This document shows positions 26,597-36,227 of a stretch of DNA of 64,000 bases, in pieces. Numbering within the stretch: position 1 is the stretch's first letter; each line of letters begins with the position of its first letter. The DNA is from an uncultured Roseicyclus sp. Its GTDB lineage: Bacteria; Pseudomonadota; Alphaproteobacteria; Rhodobacterales; Rhodobacteraceae. The stretch spans positions 992,001-1,056,000 of the forward strand of contig CANLLF010000001.1 in NCBI GenBank assembly GCA_947491935.1, given 5' to 3'. The notes below the pieces were generated by a model that was not told where the DNA came from, searched no databases, and was given only the letters and a program-made list of their open reading frames with translations. A program made the position numbers and the translations under genes.

Positions 26597-28015
26597 ATGA
26601 CCAAACGATCCATCCTCGGCACGACTACCACGCTTGCGCTGTGCCTGGCAGCGGCGCCCGCCATGGCCGAAACGCTGCTGGTGACGACCTTCGAGGCTAC
26701 CGGCGAGGGGTCGCTTCAGGCGGCGCTGAGTGCGGCGGCGCGCTCAGCCGAGGCAACGGTAATCGTCGTCACCGATGGCGGCGGGCGGATCGAAACCCCC
26801 GATGGGCTGACATATTCCGGGGCGTCCGCGTTGCGCCTTGTCGGCAACGGTGTGACCGTCGCATCCGCCCAAAACGTGACGCTCCTGTCGATCGAGGGGC
26901 CTATGGACGTTGCGCTGGATGGCCTGCGCTTCGAGGGGCCGGGCGGATGGTCCATCGAAAATCGCGGTGACGCCGACGGACCTGCCGGCAAGGGGATTTT
27001 CCTGGACATGGGCGAAGATGCCGAAGGCGTCGTGCGTCTGCATCTGAGCGATGTGCAGGTGTCAGGCGTGGCGAGCCATGGCATCCACATCTCCGATTGC
27101 ACGCTGGCCGATGAATGCGGCGGCGGTGGCGGCGGGGCGGGCGAAGGTTCGGCCGCATCGATCAGCATCCAGGCGGTGAACGTGCGGATCGAGGATGTCG
27201 GCCATGGCCGGTTCGACAGCGACGGGCTGCGGGTGGATGAACGTGGCGAGGGTGATATTTCGCTGACCGGCATGTTCCTGTCGGCCGTCAATGTCGGCGC
27301 AGATGGCGTGGAGCTGGACGAAGGCCAGGCCGGCAATGTCTCTATCGATCTGATCTCATCCTCATTCCTGAACAATGGGGCCTATTGTAACCCGGCCCTG
27401 CTGGAGAGCTTCCTGCCCGAGGCCGATGAGGGCGAATTCGACGAAGGCGCCATGGCTGCCGATGCCATCCCCGGCCCGATCAGCGGATCACCGGACGATG
27501 CCTGTTTCGAGCGCGAGGTGGAGCTCTACGATGACGGAAGTGTCGAGGAATACGCATTTGGCATCGATGTCGATGACGGGTTCGATGTGGACGAAGCCGG
27601 GCCCGGTTCCCTCTTCGGTACGTTCAGCCTGGGTGACATGAGCGGCAACCTGGACGAAGGTTACGACTTCGACGAAGAGGGGGCTGGCGATATCGACGTG
27701 GTCTTCACGGGCGTCACCGGGACCGGCAATTCTGACGACGCCCTGAAGCTGAGCGAGGCGGGGGCCGGCAACGTGTATCTCGTCGCCACTGCGGTGGAAT
27801 TCACCGGGAATGGCGGCCTGGGTATCGTCGCCGAAGAGGAAAACGACGGCGACCTGAGCGCCACGCTGGTCGGCATCGCGACCTCGGGCAATGACGGCGG
27901 CGATCTGGGCGTCGAGGCCGTGCAGGAGGATGACGGCACCGGCATCGTCTATGTCATCGACAGCGAAATCGCCGACGGGATCGAGACCGAAGGCGCCGAG
28001 ATCGACCCCGATTGA
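26597..28015 (+). CDS. Acidic secreted right-handed beta-helix repeat protein
   Basis: 472 residues from ATG 26597 (GGGGG eight bases before), with a signal peptide ending at AMAE (about 25). The body is a series of about 22-26-residue turns. In the C-terminal half, at least seven repeats carry a [D/E]-rich motif such as VDERGEGDISL, LDEGQAGNVSI, VDEAGPGSLFG, FDEEGAGDIDV and LSEAGAGNVYL. The spacing fits a parallel beta-helix with one acidic face; ligand or Ca2+ binding is possible (inference). Only two Cys pairs. No catalytic motif of pectate lyases is evident. No exact family recognised. A Gly-rich insert (ECGGGGGGAGEG) sits near residue 178. Confidence 0.75.
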   Translation: MTKRSILGTTTTLALCLAAAPAMAETLLVTTFEATGEGSLQAALSAAARSAEATVIVVTDGGGRIETPDGLTYSGASALRLVGNGVTVASAQNVTLLSIEGPMDVALDGLRFEGPGGWSIENRGDADGPAGKGIFLDMGEDAEGVVRLHLSDVQVSGVASHGIHISDCTLADECGGGGGGAGEGSAASISIQAVNVRIEDVGHGRFDSDGLRVDERGEGDISLTGMFLSAVNVGADGVELDEGQAGNVSIDLISSSFLNNGAYCNPALLESFLPEADEGEFDEGAMAADAIPGPISGSPDDACFEREVELYDDGSVEEYAFGIDVDDGFDVDEAGPGSLFGTFSLGDMSGNLDEGYDFDEEGAGDIDVVFTGVTGTGNSDDALKLSEAGAGNVYLVATAVEFTGNGGLGIVAEEENDGDLSATLVGIATSGNDGGDLGVEAVQEDDGTGIVYVIDSEIADGIETEGAEIDPD

Positions 28016-28024
28016 GTTTCAGAA

Positions 28025-28095
28025 GCGCGGCCCGCGCGTATTTAAGGGGCCGCATCCATTACCGCCCCCGTCGATCCTTCGGCGGGGGTATTTTT
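28025..28095 (+). terminator. Hairpins and T-run after the beta-helix gene
   Basis: A first stem GCGGCC/GGCCGC (about 28026-28053) is followed by CCCCC and GGGGG arms around TCGATCCTTC and then TATTTTT at 28089-28095. The second half (TTCGGCGGGGGTATTTTTGG) resembles the inverted arm of the dispersed repeat. Confidence 0.55.
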
Positions 28096-28111
28096 GGTGG
28101 GTCTGATGGGC

Positions 28112-29320
28112 CTAACCGACCACGTTGACCTCCGGCCCATAGGGATAGCCGGTAATATTCTCGGCACCGTTCTCGGTCACGATCAGGATGTCATGTTCCC
28201 GGTAGCCGCCCGCGCCGGGCTGCCCTTCCGGGATGGTCAGCATCGGTTCCATGGAGATGACCATGCCGGGCTGCAGGACCGTATCGATATCCTCACGTAG
28301 CTCCAGCCCCGCCTCGCGCCCGTAATAATGGCTGAGTACACCGAAGGAATGCCCATAGCCAAAGCTGCGGTATTGCAGCAGGTCGCATTCCTCGAACAAG
28401 GCGTTCACGCCGTGGGTGATCTCGGCGCAGGTTGCGCCCGGTTTGATCAGGGACATGCCAAGTTCATGGGCGGCGACATTCGCCTCCCATATGCTCAGCG
28501 ACGCCTTGTCGACCTCCCGCACGAACATCGTGCGTTCAAGTGCCGTGTAATACCCCGAAATCATGGGAAATGAGTTGAGCGACAGGATATCGCCGCGCTG
28601 CAATTGGCGGCTGGTGACGGGGTTGTGTGCACCGTCGGTGTTCAGCCCCGATTGGAACCAGACCCAGGTGTCGCGGTATTCGGCATCGGGAAATTCGGCT
28701 GCGATATGCGCCTCCATCGCATCGCGGCCTGCCATGGCAACGTCGATCTCCCGCGCACCGACCCGCACCGCGTCGCGGATCGCGTAACCACCGACATCTG
28801 CGGTCGCGGCGCCCGCGCGGATCAAGGTGCGTTCCGCCTCTGATTTGATCATCCGCTGGCGCATTGTGGCCGGAGCCAGATCGACGACGGAGGCGGGGTT
28901 GAGGAACGTGTCCATCAGATCGCGCTGGCTCAGTGTCAGGTGATCCCCCTCGATCCCCATCGCGCGGCCCTCCCCCGCGACATCGCGGACGGCGCGCCAG
29001 TAATTGTTCCGCTCCCAATCAGTGTAGGTCAGCGCCTCATGGGCAGAGCGCCGCCACGGCTGACCGCCATCGATGCCCGCGCTGATCACCACGGCGCGGT
29101 CCGGCGTGACGACAAGCCCGTAGGGCCGCCCGAAGGCGCAATAGAGGAAGCCCGAATAATACGCGACCGCGTGCATCGATGTCAGCAGGGCCACCGATAT
29201 GTCACTGTCGCGCATGATAGCGCGCAGGCCCGCGAGGCGGTCGTCATATTCTGCCGCCGGGAACGGCAGCGGGGCCTTGGAGCCATTATGGAATTCATGG
29301 AATTGGGGGCGTGGCATCAC
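28112..29320 (-). CDS. Creatinase (creatine amidinohydrolase), M24 fold
   Basis: 402 residues, almost the length of Pseudomonas creatinase (403), and alignable end to end from memory: FLYCAFGRPY, GIDGGQPWRR, NTDGAHNPVT, GYYTALERT, GYGHSFGVLSHYYGREAG and GAGGYREHDILIV. Counting from the first Met, His232, Glu262, Arg335 and Glu358 fall exactly on the known active-site positions. Unlike true M24 peptidases it lacks the full metal ligand set. It hydrolyses creatine to sarcosine and urea. A related dimethylglycine- or guanidino-compound hydrolase cannot be excluded. It lies next to, but opposite in strand to, an oligopeptide-type ABC transporter. No creatininase or sarcosine oxidase is in the window. 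Confidence 0.92.
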   Translation of the reverse strand: MMPRPQFHEFHNGSKAPLPFPAAEYDDRLAGLRAIMRDSDISVALLTSMHAVAYYSGFLYCAFGRPYGLVVTPDRAVVISAGIDGGQPWRRSAHEALTYTDWERNNYWRAVRDVAGEGRAMGIEGDHLTLSQRDLMDTFLNPASVVDLAPATMRQRMIKSEAERTLIRAGAATADVGGYAIRDAVRVGAREIDVAMAGRDAMEAHIAAEFPDAEYRDTWVWFQSGLNTDGAHNPVTSRQLQRGDILSLNSFPMISGYYTALERTMFVREVDKASLSIWEANVAAHELGMSLIKPGATCAEITHGVNALFEECDLLQYRSFGYGHSFGVLSHYYGREAGLELREDIDTVLQPGMVISMEPMLTIPEGQPGAGGYREHDILIVTENGAENITGYPYGPEVNVVG

Positions 29321-29478
29321 GGACCCTCCCTTTTACAAGAAGGCCCCGGCGTTCAGGGCGGGCATAGCCCGTATCTGGGCGACGCCATCACCCTGGACCA
29401 TGGCAGATGTTTAGACGCCTCACCGGCCCTGCGGCAAGCCCCGCGGTGGGTTGCAGAGATTGCAAATCGGAAGGGTGC

Positions 29479-30477
29479 TTAGCCCGCCTTGGAGGTGTGG
29501 GGCTCGCGGGGCGGGGCATAGGGGCCGAAATCATCCCGCATGGCGCGCGCCTCGTAGGCCGCGATAATCGGCAGGCGCGAGCTGCCATGGATTGTCAGAT
29601 CGCCCCGGAACCCGGGGAACAGCTGCACCAACTCATGCTGCGTGATGTCGGGGATGGCCCCGATGGTGACATCGCCAAGGAAGAGCGATTCTGACCAGAG
29701 GCCCGAGGTTTCGACCAATTCATGGGCATCGAACAGCAGATGGATATAGCGCACCGCGCGGGCGGAGTCATCGACCCGGATGCCGGGGTGCCCCACCAGG
29801 AATTTGGCAGCAACAAGAACCGCATCGGCATTCAGAAACATGCCCGATGCGCCAGTGCTGAGCGCGATCCGGTGCTGGGGCGAGACGCGCACAGGCGCGT
29901 GGGGGGCTCCGGCGCCGACAGCATCGGGTTCGATCAGGATCGGCCTGAGATGCGGGTTTTCGTCAAGTTCGGCCGGAGACAACGTGCGGTGCCCGATCCA
30001 ACGGATCGGCTTGGCCGCGCCGTCAGCGGTCAGAACCAGATCACCGACCTTGAGGGTATCGATGGCGCGCGGCCCGCTTGGCGTTTCGAGCAAGGTTTCC
30101 GAGGTGAAACAGACGAAATCCGGCAGGGTCGAATAGGTCGATGACGGAGCCGGGACGATGTTGTTGTTCGTGCCAGTGATCGTATCCCCGACGGTGAAAC
30201 TGCCCTGGGTCGCGATGATGTAGGTCGGCGTCGAATACTGCACCAGCGTGAAGCTGACCGGATCCGTCCCGAGTGTGCCACTATAGGTCTCGAACACCTG
30301 GAAATTCGATGAATCCGTGATCCCCGGCACATTGCTGAGATCGAGCTGCGCACCGGCCTCCGAGCCCTCCAGCAACGTATCGTCATCAATGATGTTGACG
30401 GTGTAGGCGTTCAGAACCGTCACATTGGACGTGCCGAGCGGGTCGGCGTTTATCTCGTAAATTACAATACTAGCCAT
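29479..30477 (-). CDS. Hint-domain (hedgehog/intein) surface protein
   Basis: 332 residues. The N-terminal 120 residues are a Thr/Asn-rich beta region; Cys123 (VCFTSETLL) opens a Hint domain with [25 protein letters not shown] and VSPQHRIAL, ending about residue 270. Rhodobacterales carry many such proteins, often linked to RTX-like secreted proteins; the Hint domain may self-cleave at the Cys. No signal peptide is seen, so export through type I secretion is possible (inference). The start ATG 30477 has no strong SD nearby. Confidence 0.88.
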   Translation of the reverse strand: MASIVIYEINADPLGTSNVTVLNAYTVNIIDDDTLLEGSEAGAQLDLSNVPGITDSSNFQVFETYSGTLGTDPVSFTLVQYSTPTYIIATQGSFTVGDTITGTNNNIVPAPSSTYSTLPDFVCFTSETLLETPSGPRAIDTLKVGDLVLTADGAAKPIRWIGHRTLSPAELDENPHLRPILIEPDAVGAGAPHAPVRVSPQHRIALSTGASGMFLNADAVLVAAKFLVGHPGIRVDDSARAVRYIHLLFDAHELVETSGLWSESLFLGDVTIGAIPDITQHELVQLFPGFRGDLTIHGSSRLPIIAAYEARAMRDDFGPYAPPREPHTSKAG

Positions 30478-30708
30478 GGTTCGCTCTGTCGGGCGGACGG
30501 CGCGGATGTTAGCCGTAGGGTGCCGGGTGCGGTGATCTCAGGCGTTCACGGTATGGTCCAATATGGCCGTTCTCAAGGCAAACATGTGGAAATAGTGTTT
30601 CATCGGCGCGGGTCAGCCGCCCGTGCGAGGCCATCAAGCGCATCTTGTCCAATCATCTCGTGCCATGCCCTCTGGCCCATTCGAGACCCGCGCCCTAACC
30701 TACCCGCC

Positions 30709-31650
30709 ATGACCCGCTATCTGCTTGTCCGCGCGCTCTCCCTGAGCCTCAGCCTGATCGTTGCCAGCGTGGTGATTTTCGCGGTCATCGAGGTTATCCC
30801 CGGCGATCCGGCGGCGTTCATGCTGGGGCTGAACGCAACCGATGAAAGCATCGCAAACCTGCGCGCCGAGCTTGGGCTTGGCGGGTCCCTGACGGAACGC
30901 TACGCCAATTGGATCACCGGGATGCTCCGCGGCGATTTCGGCACCTCCTACACCTATCGTGTGCCGGTGGCCGACTTGATCCTCGATCGGATCTGGGTTT
31001 CGCTGCCGCTGGCTATCTTCGCGCTCATCCTGTCGACGCTGATCGCCATTCCGGTTGGTGTCATCGCCGCGGCAACGCGGGGCGGGGCGGGCGATTTTTC
31101 GATCATGGGGGCCACGCAGCTTGGCATCGCGGTGCCGAATTTCTGGTTCGCGATGCTGCTGGTTCTGCTCTTCGCCGTGACGCTTCAATGGTTCTCCGCG
31201 GGCGGCTTTCCGGGCTGGGACAACCCCGCCGCGGCGCTCAAGGCGCTGACCCTGCCGGCCATCGCACTCGCGCTACCGCAGGCCTCGATCCTCGCGCGGG
31301 TGATGCGCTCAGCGCTCATTGAAACGCTGGATCAGGATTACATCCGCACCGCCCGCGCCAAGGGGCTTAGCCGATCCCAGGCGATCCGCCGCCACGCACT
31401 CAAGAACGCGCTGATCCCGGTGCTGACGATCATCGGCCTGCAATTCAGCTTCCTTCTGGCCGGTGCGATTATCATCGAAAACGTCTTCTTCTTGCCGGGC
31501 CTGGGGCGATTGATTTTCCAGGGCATCACCCAGCGGGATCTGGTGGTGGTGGAGAGCGTCACGATGTTGCTGGTCTTCGCCGTTATCGTCGTGACGTTCC
31601 TGGTCGATATCGCCTATGCCATTGTCGACCCGAGGTTGCGCCGCCGATGA
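30709..31650 (+). CDS. Oligopeptide-type ABC transporter permease (DppB-like)
   Basis: 313 residues, six membrane helices. N-terminal IPGDPAAFMLGL and the coupling-helix EAA motif DYIRTARAKGLSRSQAI are typical of DppB/OppB proteins. It forms the translocation pore with the next gene and takes substrate from a family 5 binding protein, probably the one at 22735. ATG 30709 is preferred over an upstream frame with no membrane homology. It begins a tight run of at least ten genes to 38616. Confidence 0.94.
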   Translation: MTRYLLVRALSLSLSLIVASVVIFAVIEVIPGDPAAFMLGLNATDESIANLRAELGLGGSLTERYANWITGMLRGDFGTSYTYRVPVADLILDRIWVSLPLAIFALILSTLIAIPVGVIAAATRGGAGDFSIMGATQLGIAVPNFWFAMLLVLLFAVTLQWFSAGGFPGWDNPAAALKALTLPAIALALPQASILARVMRSALIETLDQDYIRTARAKGLSRSQAIRRHALKNALIPVLTIIGLQFSFLLAGAIIIENVFFLPGLGRLIFQGITQRDLVVVESVTMLLVFAVIVVTFLVDIAYAIVDPRLRRR

Positions 31651-32471
31651 ACCGCCTGCCGTTTACCCTTGTTGTCGGCGCGATCATCACCGCGTTTTTC
31701 GTGGGTACGGCGCTCCTGTCGCTGGTCTGGACGCCACACGACATCACCGAGCTGGAGATTTCCCAGCGGTTACAGCCCGCCTCGGCCACCTATTGGCTAG
31801 GCACCGACCAGTTCGGGCGCGACATGGTCTCGATGCTCATGGAGGGGAGCCGGACGTCCATCGCCGTGGCGCTGATCGCCGTGGGACTGGGGATCGTCGT
31901 CGGCGTGCCGCTCGGCCTTGCCGCCGCTGCCGCCCGCGGATCGCTGCTTGATGAAGTCATCATGCGCGGCAATGACCTGATCTTTGCCTTTCCCTCGCTG
32001 GTCATCGCAATCCTGATCACGGCGGTCTATGGCCCATCGGCCACCAACGCGATCGTCGCCATCGGCATCTTCAACATCCCCGTATTCGCCCGCGTGGCGC
32101 GCGGTGGCGCGCTGCCGATCTGGACGCTCGATTACATCCTCGCCGCACGGACGGCGGGTAAATCCCGCGCCCGGATCAGCGCCGAACACGTTTTGCCCAA
32201 CATCGCCAACCTGCTGATCGTGCAGGCGACGATCCAGTTTTCACTGGGAATCTTGGCCGAGGCCGCGCTCAGCTACGTGAATCTCGGCGCGCAGCCGCCC
32301 ACCTCCTCCATCGGCAAGATGCTCGCGGAATCCCAGACGATGATCTATTCCAACCCCTCGCTCGCCGTGCTGCCGGGCCTCGCCATCGTGATCATGGTGC
32401 TGGGCCTGAACCTGATGGGCGACGGGTTGCGCGATGCGCTCGATCCGCGCCTGCGGAGGGCGCGGGGATGA
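31647..32471 (+). CDS. Oligopeptide-type ABC transporter permease (DppC-like)
   Basis: 274 residues overlapping the first permease by four bases (ATGA). It shows the DppC/OppC signature near the N-terminus (WLGTDQFGRDMVSML) and the EAA loop YILAARTAGKSRARI. About six membrane helices. It partners the preceding permease; both are needed for peptide or small-molecule uptake. The N-terminal part is short compared with some family members. Confidence 0.94.
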   Translation: MNRLPFTLVVGAIITAFFVGTALLSLVWTPHDITELEISQRLQPASATYWLGTDQFGRDMVSMLMEGSRTSIAVALIAVGLGIVVGVPLGLAAAAARGSLLDEVIMRGNDLIFAFPSLVIAILITAVYGPSATNAIVAIGIFNIPVFARVARGGALPIWTLDYILAARTAGKSRARISAEHVLPNIANLLIVQATIQFSLGILAEAALSYVNLGAQPPTSSIGKMLAESQTMIYSNPSLAVLPGLAIVIMVLGLNLMGDGLRDALDPRLRRARG

Positions 32472-34057
32472 TCGAGATTGAGCATCTGACTCTCGGCATT
32501 CGCGGCACGCCGATCCTCGACGATGTGTCACTCAGGATCGAACAGGGCGAGATCTTCGGGCTTGTCGGCGAGAGCGGCTCGGGCAAATCGATGACCGCGC
32601 TCAGCGTGATGGGCCTGCTGCCTCGCGGCACGACGATCAATGGCGCGGCGCGGCTCGATGATGTGGATCTCCTAACCCTGCGCGAACACGATTTACGCCA
32701 GATCCGCGGCAACGATATCGGGATGATCTTTCAGGAGCCGATGACGGCATTGAACCCCGTCCAGACCATCGGGGATCAGGTGGCCGAAACGCTGCTGATC
32801 CACGACGCTGCCGATCGGGCAGAAGCGCGGCGGATCGCCCGCGACCGGCTGGACCGCGTGGGCCTCAGCCATATCGAGCTCGACCGGTATCCCCATGAGC
32901 TTTCCGGCGGGCAGCGGCAGCGCGTCTGCATCGCCGCCGCCATCGCGCTCCATCCCCGCCTGCTGATCGCCGATGAGCCGACAACCGCACTCGACGTCAC
33001 AACCCAGGCGCAGATCCTCGATCTGCTCAAGGGGATTGTGGCCGAAGAAAACATGGCGCTTCTCCTGATCACCCACGATCTGGCCGTCGTCTCCGACATG
33101 GCCGACCGCATCGCCGTCATGCAAAACGGCATGATCGTGGAGCAGGGAGAGACGGCTCAGGTTCTCCGCGATCAGGTCCATCCCTATACAAGCGCGCTCT
33201 TTGCCGCCTCCGCCCATCAGCCGGATCGCACGGAGCCCGCGCAATCCGACGCAATCCTGAGCCTGCGCGACGTGCACCGCCATTATCCCGGCCCGCGTCA
33301 GGGTTTCATCCGGGGCGACCCGGTGCGCGCCGTCGATGGCGTCTCCTTCGATCTGCAACGGGGTGAAAGCCTCGGCCTGGTGGGCGAAAGCGGCTGCGGG
33401 AAATCGACGCTCACCCGCGCCATCCTCGGGTTAGATCCGGTGACCTCCGGCCAGATCATACTCAACGGCGCCGAGATCAGCCCCGCCATGCCGCGCGCGC
33501 GCCGCGCCCAGATGCAGGTGGTGTTTCAGGACCCCTATGGCAGCTTCAATCCCCGCTGGCGTGTGGACCGGATCATCGCCGAGCCCTATTTCCTGCTTGA
33601 TGCGCCGCCGCACGGCATTGACCGGGACGATGCCATTTCCGCGGCGCTGGAGGCTGTGCGCCTGTCGCCCGGTGACGCCCTGAAATACCCCCACGAGTTT
33701 TCCGGCGGCCAGCGGCAGCGCATCGCCATTGCCCGCGCGCTGATCACCCGGCCCGATCTGCTCGTGCTAGATGAGGCCGTGAGCGCGCTTGATGTCTCCG
33801 TCCGCGCCCAGATCCTCGACCTTCTGGCCGATCTGCAGACGGAATTCGGCCTTTCCTACCTGTTCATTTCCCATGATCTGACCGTGGTCCGCGCCATCAC
33901 CGACCGGGTGCTGGTAATGCAGGCGGGTCGGATCGTGGAGCAGGGCGAGACCCAGGCCATGTTCACCGCCCCCCAACATCCCTACACGCAGTCGCTGCTG
34001 GCCGCAGCGCCCCGGCTGCCCGACGATATCGGAGAGAGACATGACGCCCTGGTTTGA
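32468..34057 (+). CDS. Fused dipeptide-type ABC transporter ATPase (DppD-DppF)
   Basis: 529 residues with two complete nucleotide-binding domains. Domain 1: Walker A GESGSGKS (about 37), LSGGQRQRV, Walker B LLIADEP. Domain 2: GESGCGKS (about 306), [16 protein letters not shown]. The separate DppD and DppF are fused here into one chain, as in YejF/GsiA-type proteins. It powers the two permeases, with which it overlaps by four bases. Its 3' end overlaps the aldehyde dehydrogenase gene by 17 bases, tying transport to catabolism. Confidence 0.95.
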   Translation: MIEIEHLTLGIRGTPILDDVSLRIEQGEIFGLVGESGSGKSMTALSVMGLLPRGTTINGAARLDDVDLLTLREHDLRQIRGNDIGMIFQEPMTALNPVQTIGDQVAETLLIHDAADRAEARRIARDRLDRVGLSHIELDRYPHELSGGQRQRVCIAAAIALHPRLLIADEPTTALDVTTQAQILDLLKGIVAEENMALLLITHDLAVVSDMADRIAVMQNGMIVEQGETAQVLRDQVHPYTSALFAASAHQPDRTEPAQSDAILSLRDVHRHYPGPRQGFIRGDPVRAVDGVSFDLQRGESLGLVGESGCGKSTLTRAILGLDPVTSGQIILNGAEISPAMPRARRAQMQVVFQDPYGSFNPRWRVDRIIAEPYFLLDAPPHGIDRDDAISAALEAVRLSPGDALKYPHEFSGGQRQRIAIARALITRPDLLVLDEAVSALDVSVRAQILDLLADLQTEFGLSYLFISHDLTVVRAITDRVLVMQAGRIVEQGETQAMFTAPQHPYTQSLLAAAPRLPDDIGERHDALV

Positions 34058-35486
34058 CTCCACATTGATCTTCGTCGGCGGCGCGTGGCGCCCCTGCGCC
34101 AGCGGCGAGACGCTCCCGGTGATCGACCCCTCCACGGGTGCTGAGATGGCCCGTATCGCCAAAGGCGGCGCGGCGGATATCGCGGCGGCGGTGGCAGCGG
34201 CTGAGGCGGCATTTGCCGGCGATTGGGGCGCGATGAGCGCGGCGGAACGCGGTCGCATCCTCCTGCGCCTCAGCCATCTGGTGCTCGATCACGCCGATCA
34301 GCTGGCCAAGATGGAGGCGCGCGATGTCGGCAAACCCCTGAAGCAGGCCCATAACGACGTGATCGCGCTGGCGCGCTATTGCGAATTCTACGGCGGCGCG
34401 GCGGACAAGCTGACCGGGGAAACGATCCCGTTCAATACCGGCTACACGGTCTATACCTTGCGCGAACCTCATGGCGTCACCGGCCATATCATCCCCTGGA
34501 ATTACCCGATGCAGATCATCGGGCGCTCCATCGGCGCGGCACTCGCCACCGGCAATGCCTGCGTGCTGAAACCGGCGGAGGAGGCCTGCCTGACGGCGCT
34601 CGCCTTCGCCGATCTGGCCCACCGGGCGGGTCTGCCCGCGGGCGCTTTGAATGTCGTTCCTGGCCTCGGCGCGGAGGCCGGTGCGGCGCTCACCGCCCAT
34701 CCGGCCGTGCGCCACCTCTCCTTCACCGGCTCCGTCGCCACCGGCAGACGCGTCCAGATCGCCGCGGCCGAAAACATCGTGCCCGTCACTCTGGAACTGG
34801 GTGGCAAAAGCCCGCAACTGGTCTTCGCCGATGCCGATCTCGACAAGGCCCTGCCCTTCCTAGTGAATGGCGGCATCCAGAATGCCGGGCAAACCTGCTC
34901 CGCCGGGTCCCGCATCCTGGTGCAGCGCGAGATCCACGATACGCTCGCCGCACGCATGGCCGAGGCGATCGGCGCGCTCCGGATCGCACCGGCCATGGAG
35001 GACGCCGATATCGGCCCGCTTGTTTCCGCCCGCCAGAAGAGCATCGTCGAGCGCTTCCTGGCCCAGGCCCTCCCCGACCAGATCCTCGCCCAGGCCCCCC
35101 TGCCGGAGGGCCTGCCGGAGGGTGGCAGTTACGTCCCCCCCACGCTCATCGGCCACATCCCCCCCGACCACGCCCTGGCCCAGGAGGAGATCTTCGGTCC
35201 GGTCCAGGTCCTGATCCCGTTCGAGGACGAGGAAGACGCGATCCGCATCGCCAATGGCACGAAATACGGCCTCGTCGCCTCGATCTGGTCCGCCGATGGC
35301 GGTCGCCAGATGCGGCTGGCCAAACGCCTCCATGCGGGACAGGTCTTCGTGAACAATTACGGCGCCGGCGGCGGTGTGGAACTGCCCTTTGGCGGCACCG
35401 GCCAGTCCGGCCATGGCCGCGAAAAGGGGTTCGAGGCGCTCTACGCCTTCACCACGCTCAAAACCGTCGCCGCCCATCACGGATAA
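34041..35486 (+). CDS. NAD(P)-dependent aldehyde dehydrogenase
   Basis: 481 residues. Catalytic Cys in NAGQTCSAGSR (about 285), base Glu in LELGGKSP (about 252), PWNYPMQ and LPFGGTGQSG. It is closest in look to betaine-, aminobutyraldehyde- or other amino-aldehyde dehydrogenases, but the substrate is not determined. It overlaps the ABC ATPase by 17 bases. Together with the downstream SDR it could oxidise an alcohol or aldehyde derived from the imported compound (inference). It ends at a dispersed repeat. Confidence 0.9.
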   Translation: MTPWFDSTLIFVGGAWRPCASGETLPVIDPSTGAEMARIAKGGAADIAAAVAAAEAAFAGDWGAMSAAERGRILLRLSHLVLDHADQLAKMEARDVGKPLKQAHNDVIALARYCEFYGGAADKLTGETIPFNTGYTVYTLREPHGVTGHIIPWNYPMQIIGRSIGAALATGNACVLKPAEEACLTALAFADLAHRAGLPAGALNVVPGLGAEAGAALTAHPAVRHLSFTGSVATGRRVQIAAAENIVPVTLELGGKSPQLVFADADLDKALPFLVNGGIQNAGQTCSAGSRILVQREIHDTLAARMAEAIGALRIAPAMEDADIGPLVSARQKSIVERFLAQALPDQILAQAPLPEGLPEGGSYVPPTLIGHIPPDHALAQEEIFGPVQVLIPFEDEEDAIRIANGTKYGLVASIWSADGGRQMRLAKRLHAGQVFVNNYGAGGGVELPFGGTGQSGHGREKGFEALYAFTTLKTVAAHHG

Positions 35487-35488
35487 CC

Positions 35489-35615
35489 GGCCCTTTCCAC
35501 TGGTGCCAAATACCCTCCCGCCGAAGGCGTCCCCGACCCTCCGACGGGCACAGCGCCCGATGATGGGCTGGCGGATGGGGGCGGGCGGGTGGGCCATCCG
35601 CCAGCCCATCATCGG
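35489..35615 (+). repeat. Dispersed repeat copy C with a 22-bp perfect inverted repeat and quadruplex loop
   Basis: Copy C begins GGCCCTTTCCACTGGTGCC, has stem CGCC/GGCG with GAA loop, and a second hairpin CGGGC/GCCCG. It continues into a perfect inverted repeat: arms 35557-35578 and 35594-35615 (CCGATGATGGGCTGGCGGAT plus GG, and its complement). The whole 15-base loop is GGG-C-GGG-C-GGG-T-GGG. Confidence 0.85.
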
Positions 35616-35675
35616 TAGACGCCCCGCGACCCGCCCGTTACGCTTCGCCCCACGCGCCACGAAGGACCCGCCGCC

Positions 35676-36227
35676 ATGGGCAAATTCCCGATCCTCTTCC
35701 TGCTGATCATCTGCGCAGCACTCGCTGCCGCCAGCTTCGGCGCGCTCCACAATCAGCTCAGCTATTCCGTCGGCCCCACCTATTTCACCGACTTCAAATT
35801 CCTCCAATTCGATGTCGGCCCCGATGTACCGCCCCGCCTCGGTGCGGCCTATGTCGGTGCGATGGCAAGCTGGTGGATGGGGGCGGCCATCGGCCTTCCG
35901 GCCTTCCTTTACGGCCTCGTCGCGGTGCCCAATGCGCGCAGCTACCTCGCCGCGGGGCTCGGCGCGATCTTTGTGGTGATCCTTCTGGCCACCTTCGGGG
36001 CGCTGGCCGGGCTCTTGGGCGGGCTTGTGGCCGATACGACCGGGCTTCTCGATCCCTACCTGACCTTCCCCGATGGCCCCACGCGGCAGGACCTGCTGCG
36101 CGCGGGCTTCATGCATGATGCCAGCTATATCGCCGGCGCCCTTGGCCTGATCGCGGCCTTCTTCCCGATGCGCCGCGCCCGCAAACTAGACCTTGCCCGC
36201 GATCAGGAGCCCGCCCATGCGACTTGA
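35676..36227 (+). CDS. Four-helix membrane protein of unknown function
   Basis: 183 residues with about four membrane helices (residues about 5-25, 62-88, 93-118 and 147-165). No family recognised. It starts 60 bases after the large inverted repeat and overlaps the SDR gene by 11 bases. The gene lies inside the transporter-dehydrogenase run, but has no evident catalytic part. Confidence 0.72.
   Translation: MGKFPILFLLIICAALAAASFGALHNQLSYSVGPTYFTDFKFLQFDVGPDVPPRLGAAYVGAMASWWMGAAIGLPAFLYGLVAVPNARSYLAAGLGAIFVVILLATFGALAGLLGGLVADTTGLLDPYLTFPDGPTRQDLLRAGFMHDASYIAGALGLIAAFFPMRRARKLDLARDQEPAHAT

Noticed and set aside
28065-28101. GCGGGGGTATTTTTGG after the beta-helix gene as a full repeat copy
   Set aside because: Only one arm resembles the dispersed repeat; the second hairpin and covarying stem are missing, so it is listed as a terminator region.
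28112-29320. Xaa-Pro aminopeptidase annotation for the M24-fold protein
   Set aside because: The metal-ligand pattern of M24 peptidases is not kept, whereas His232, Glu262, Arg335 and Glu358 of creatinase match by position.
35676-36227. Idea that the four-helix protein is a third transporter subunit
   Set aside because: No coupling-helix motif, and the ABC system already has two permeases and a fused ATPase.
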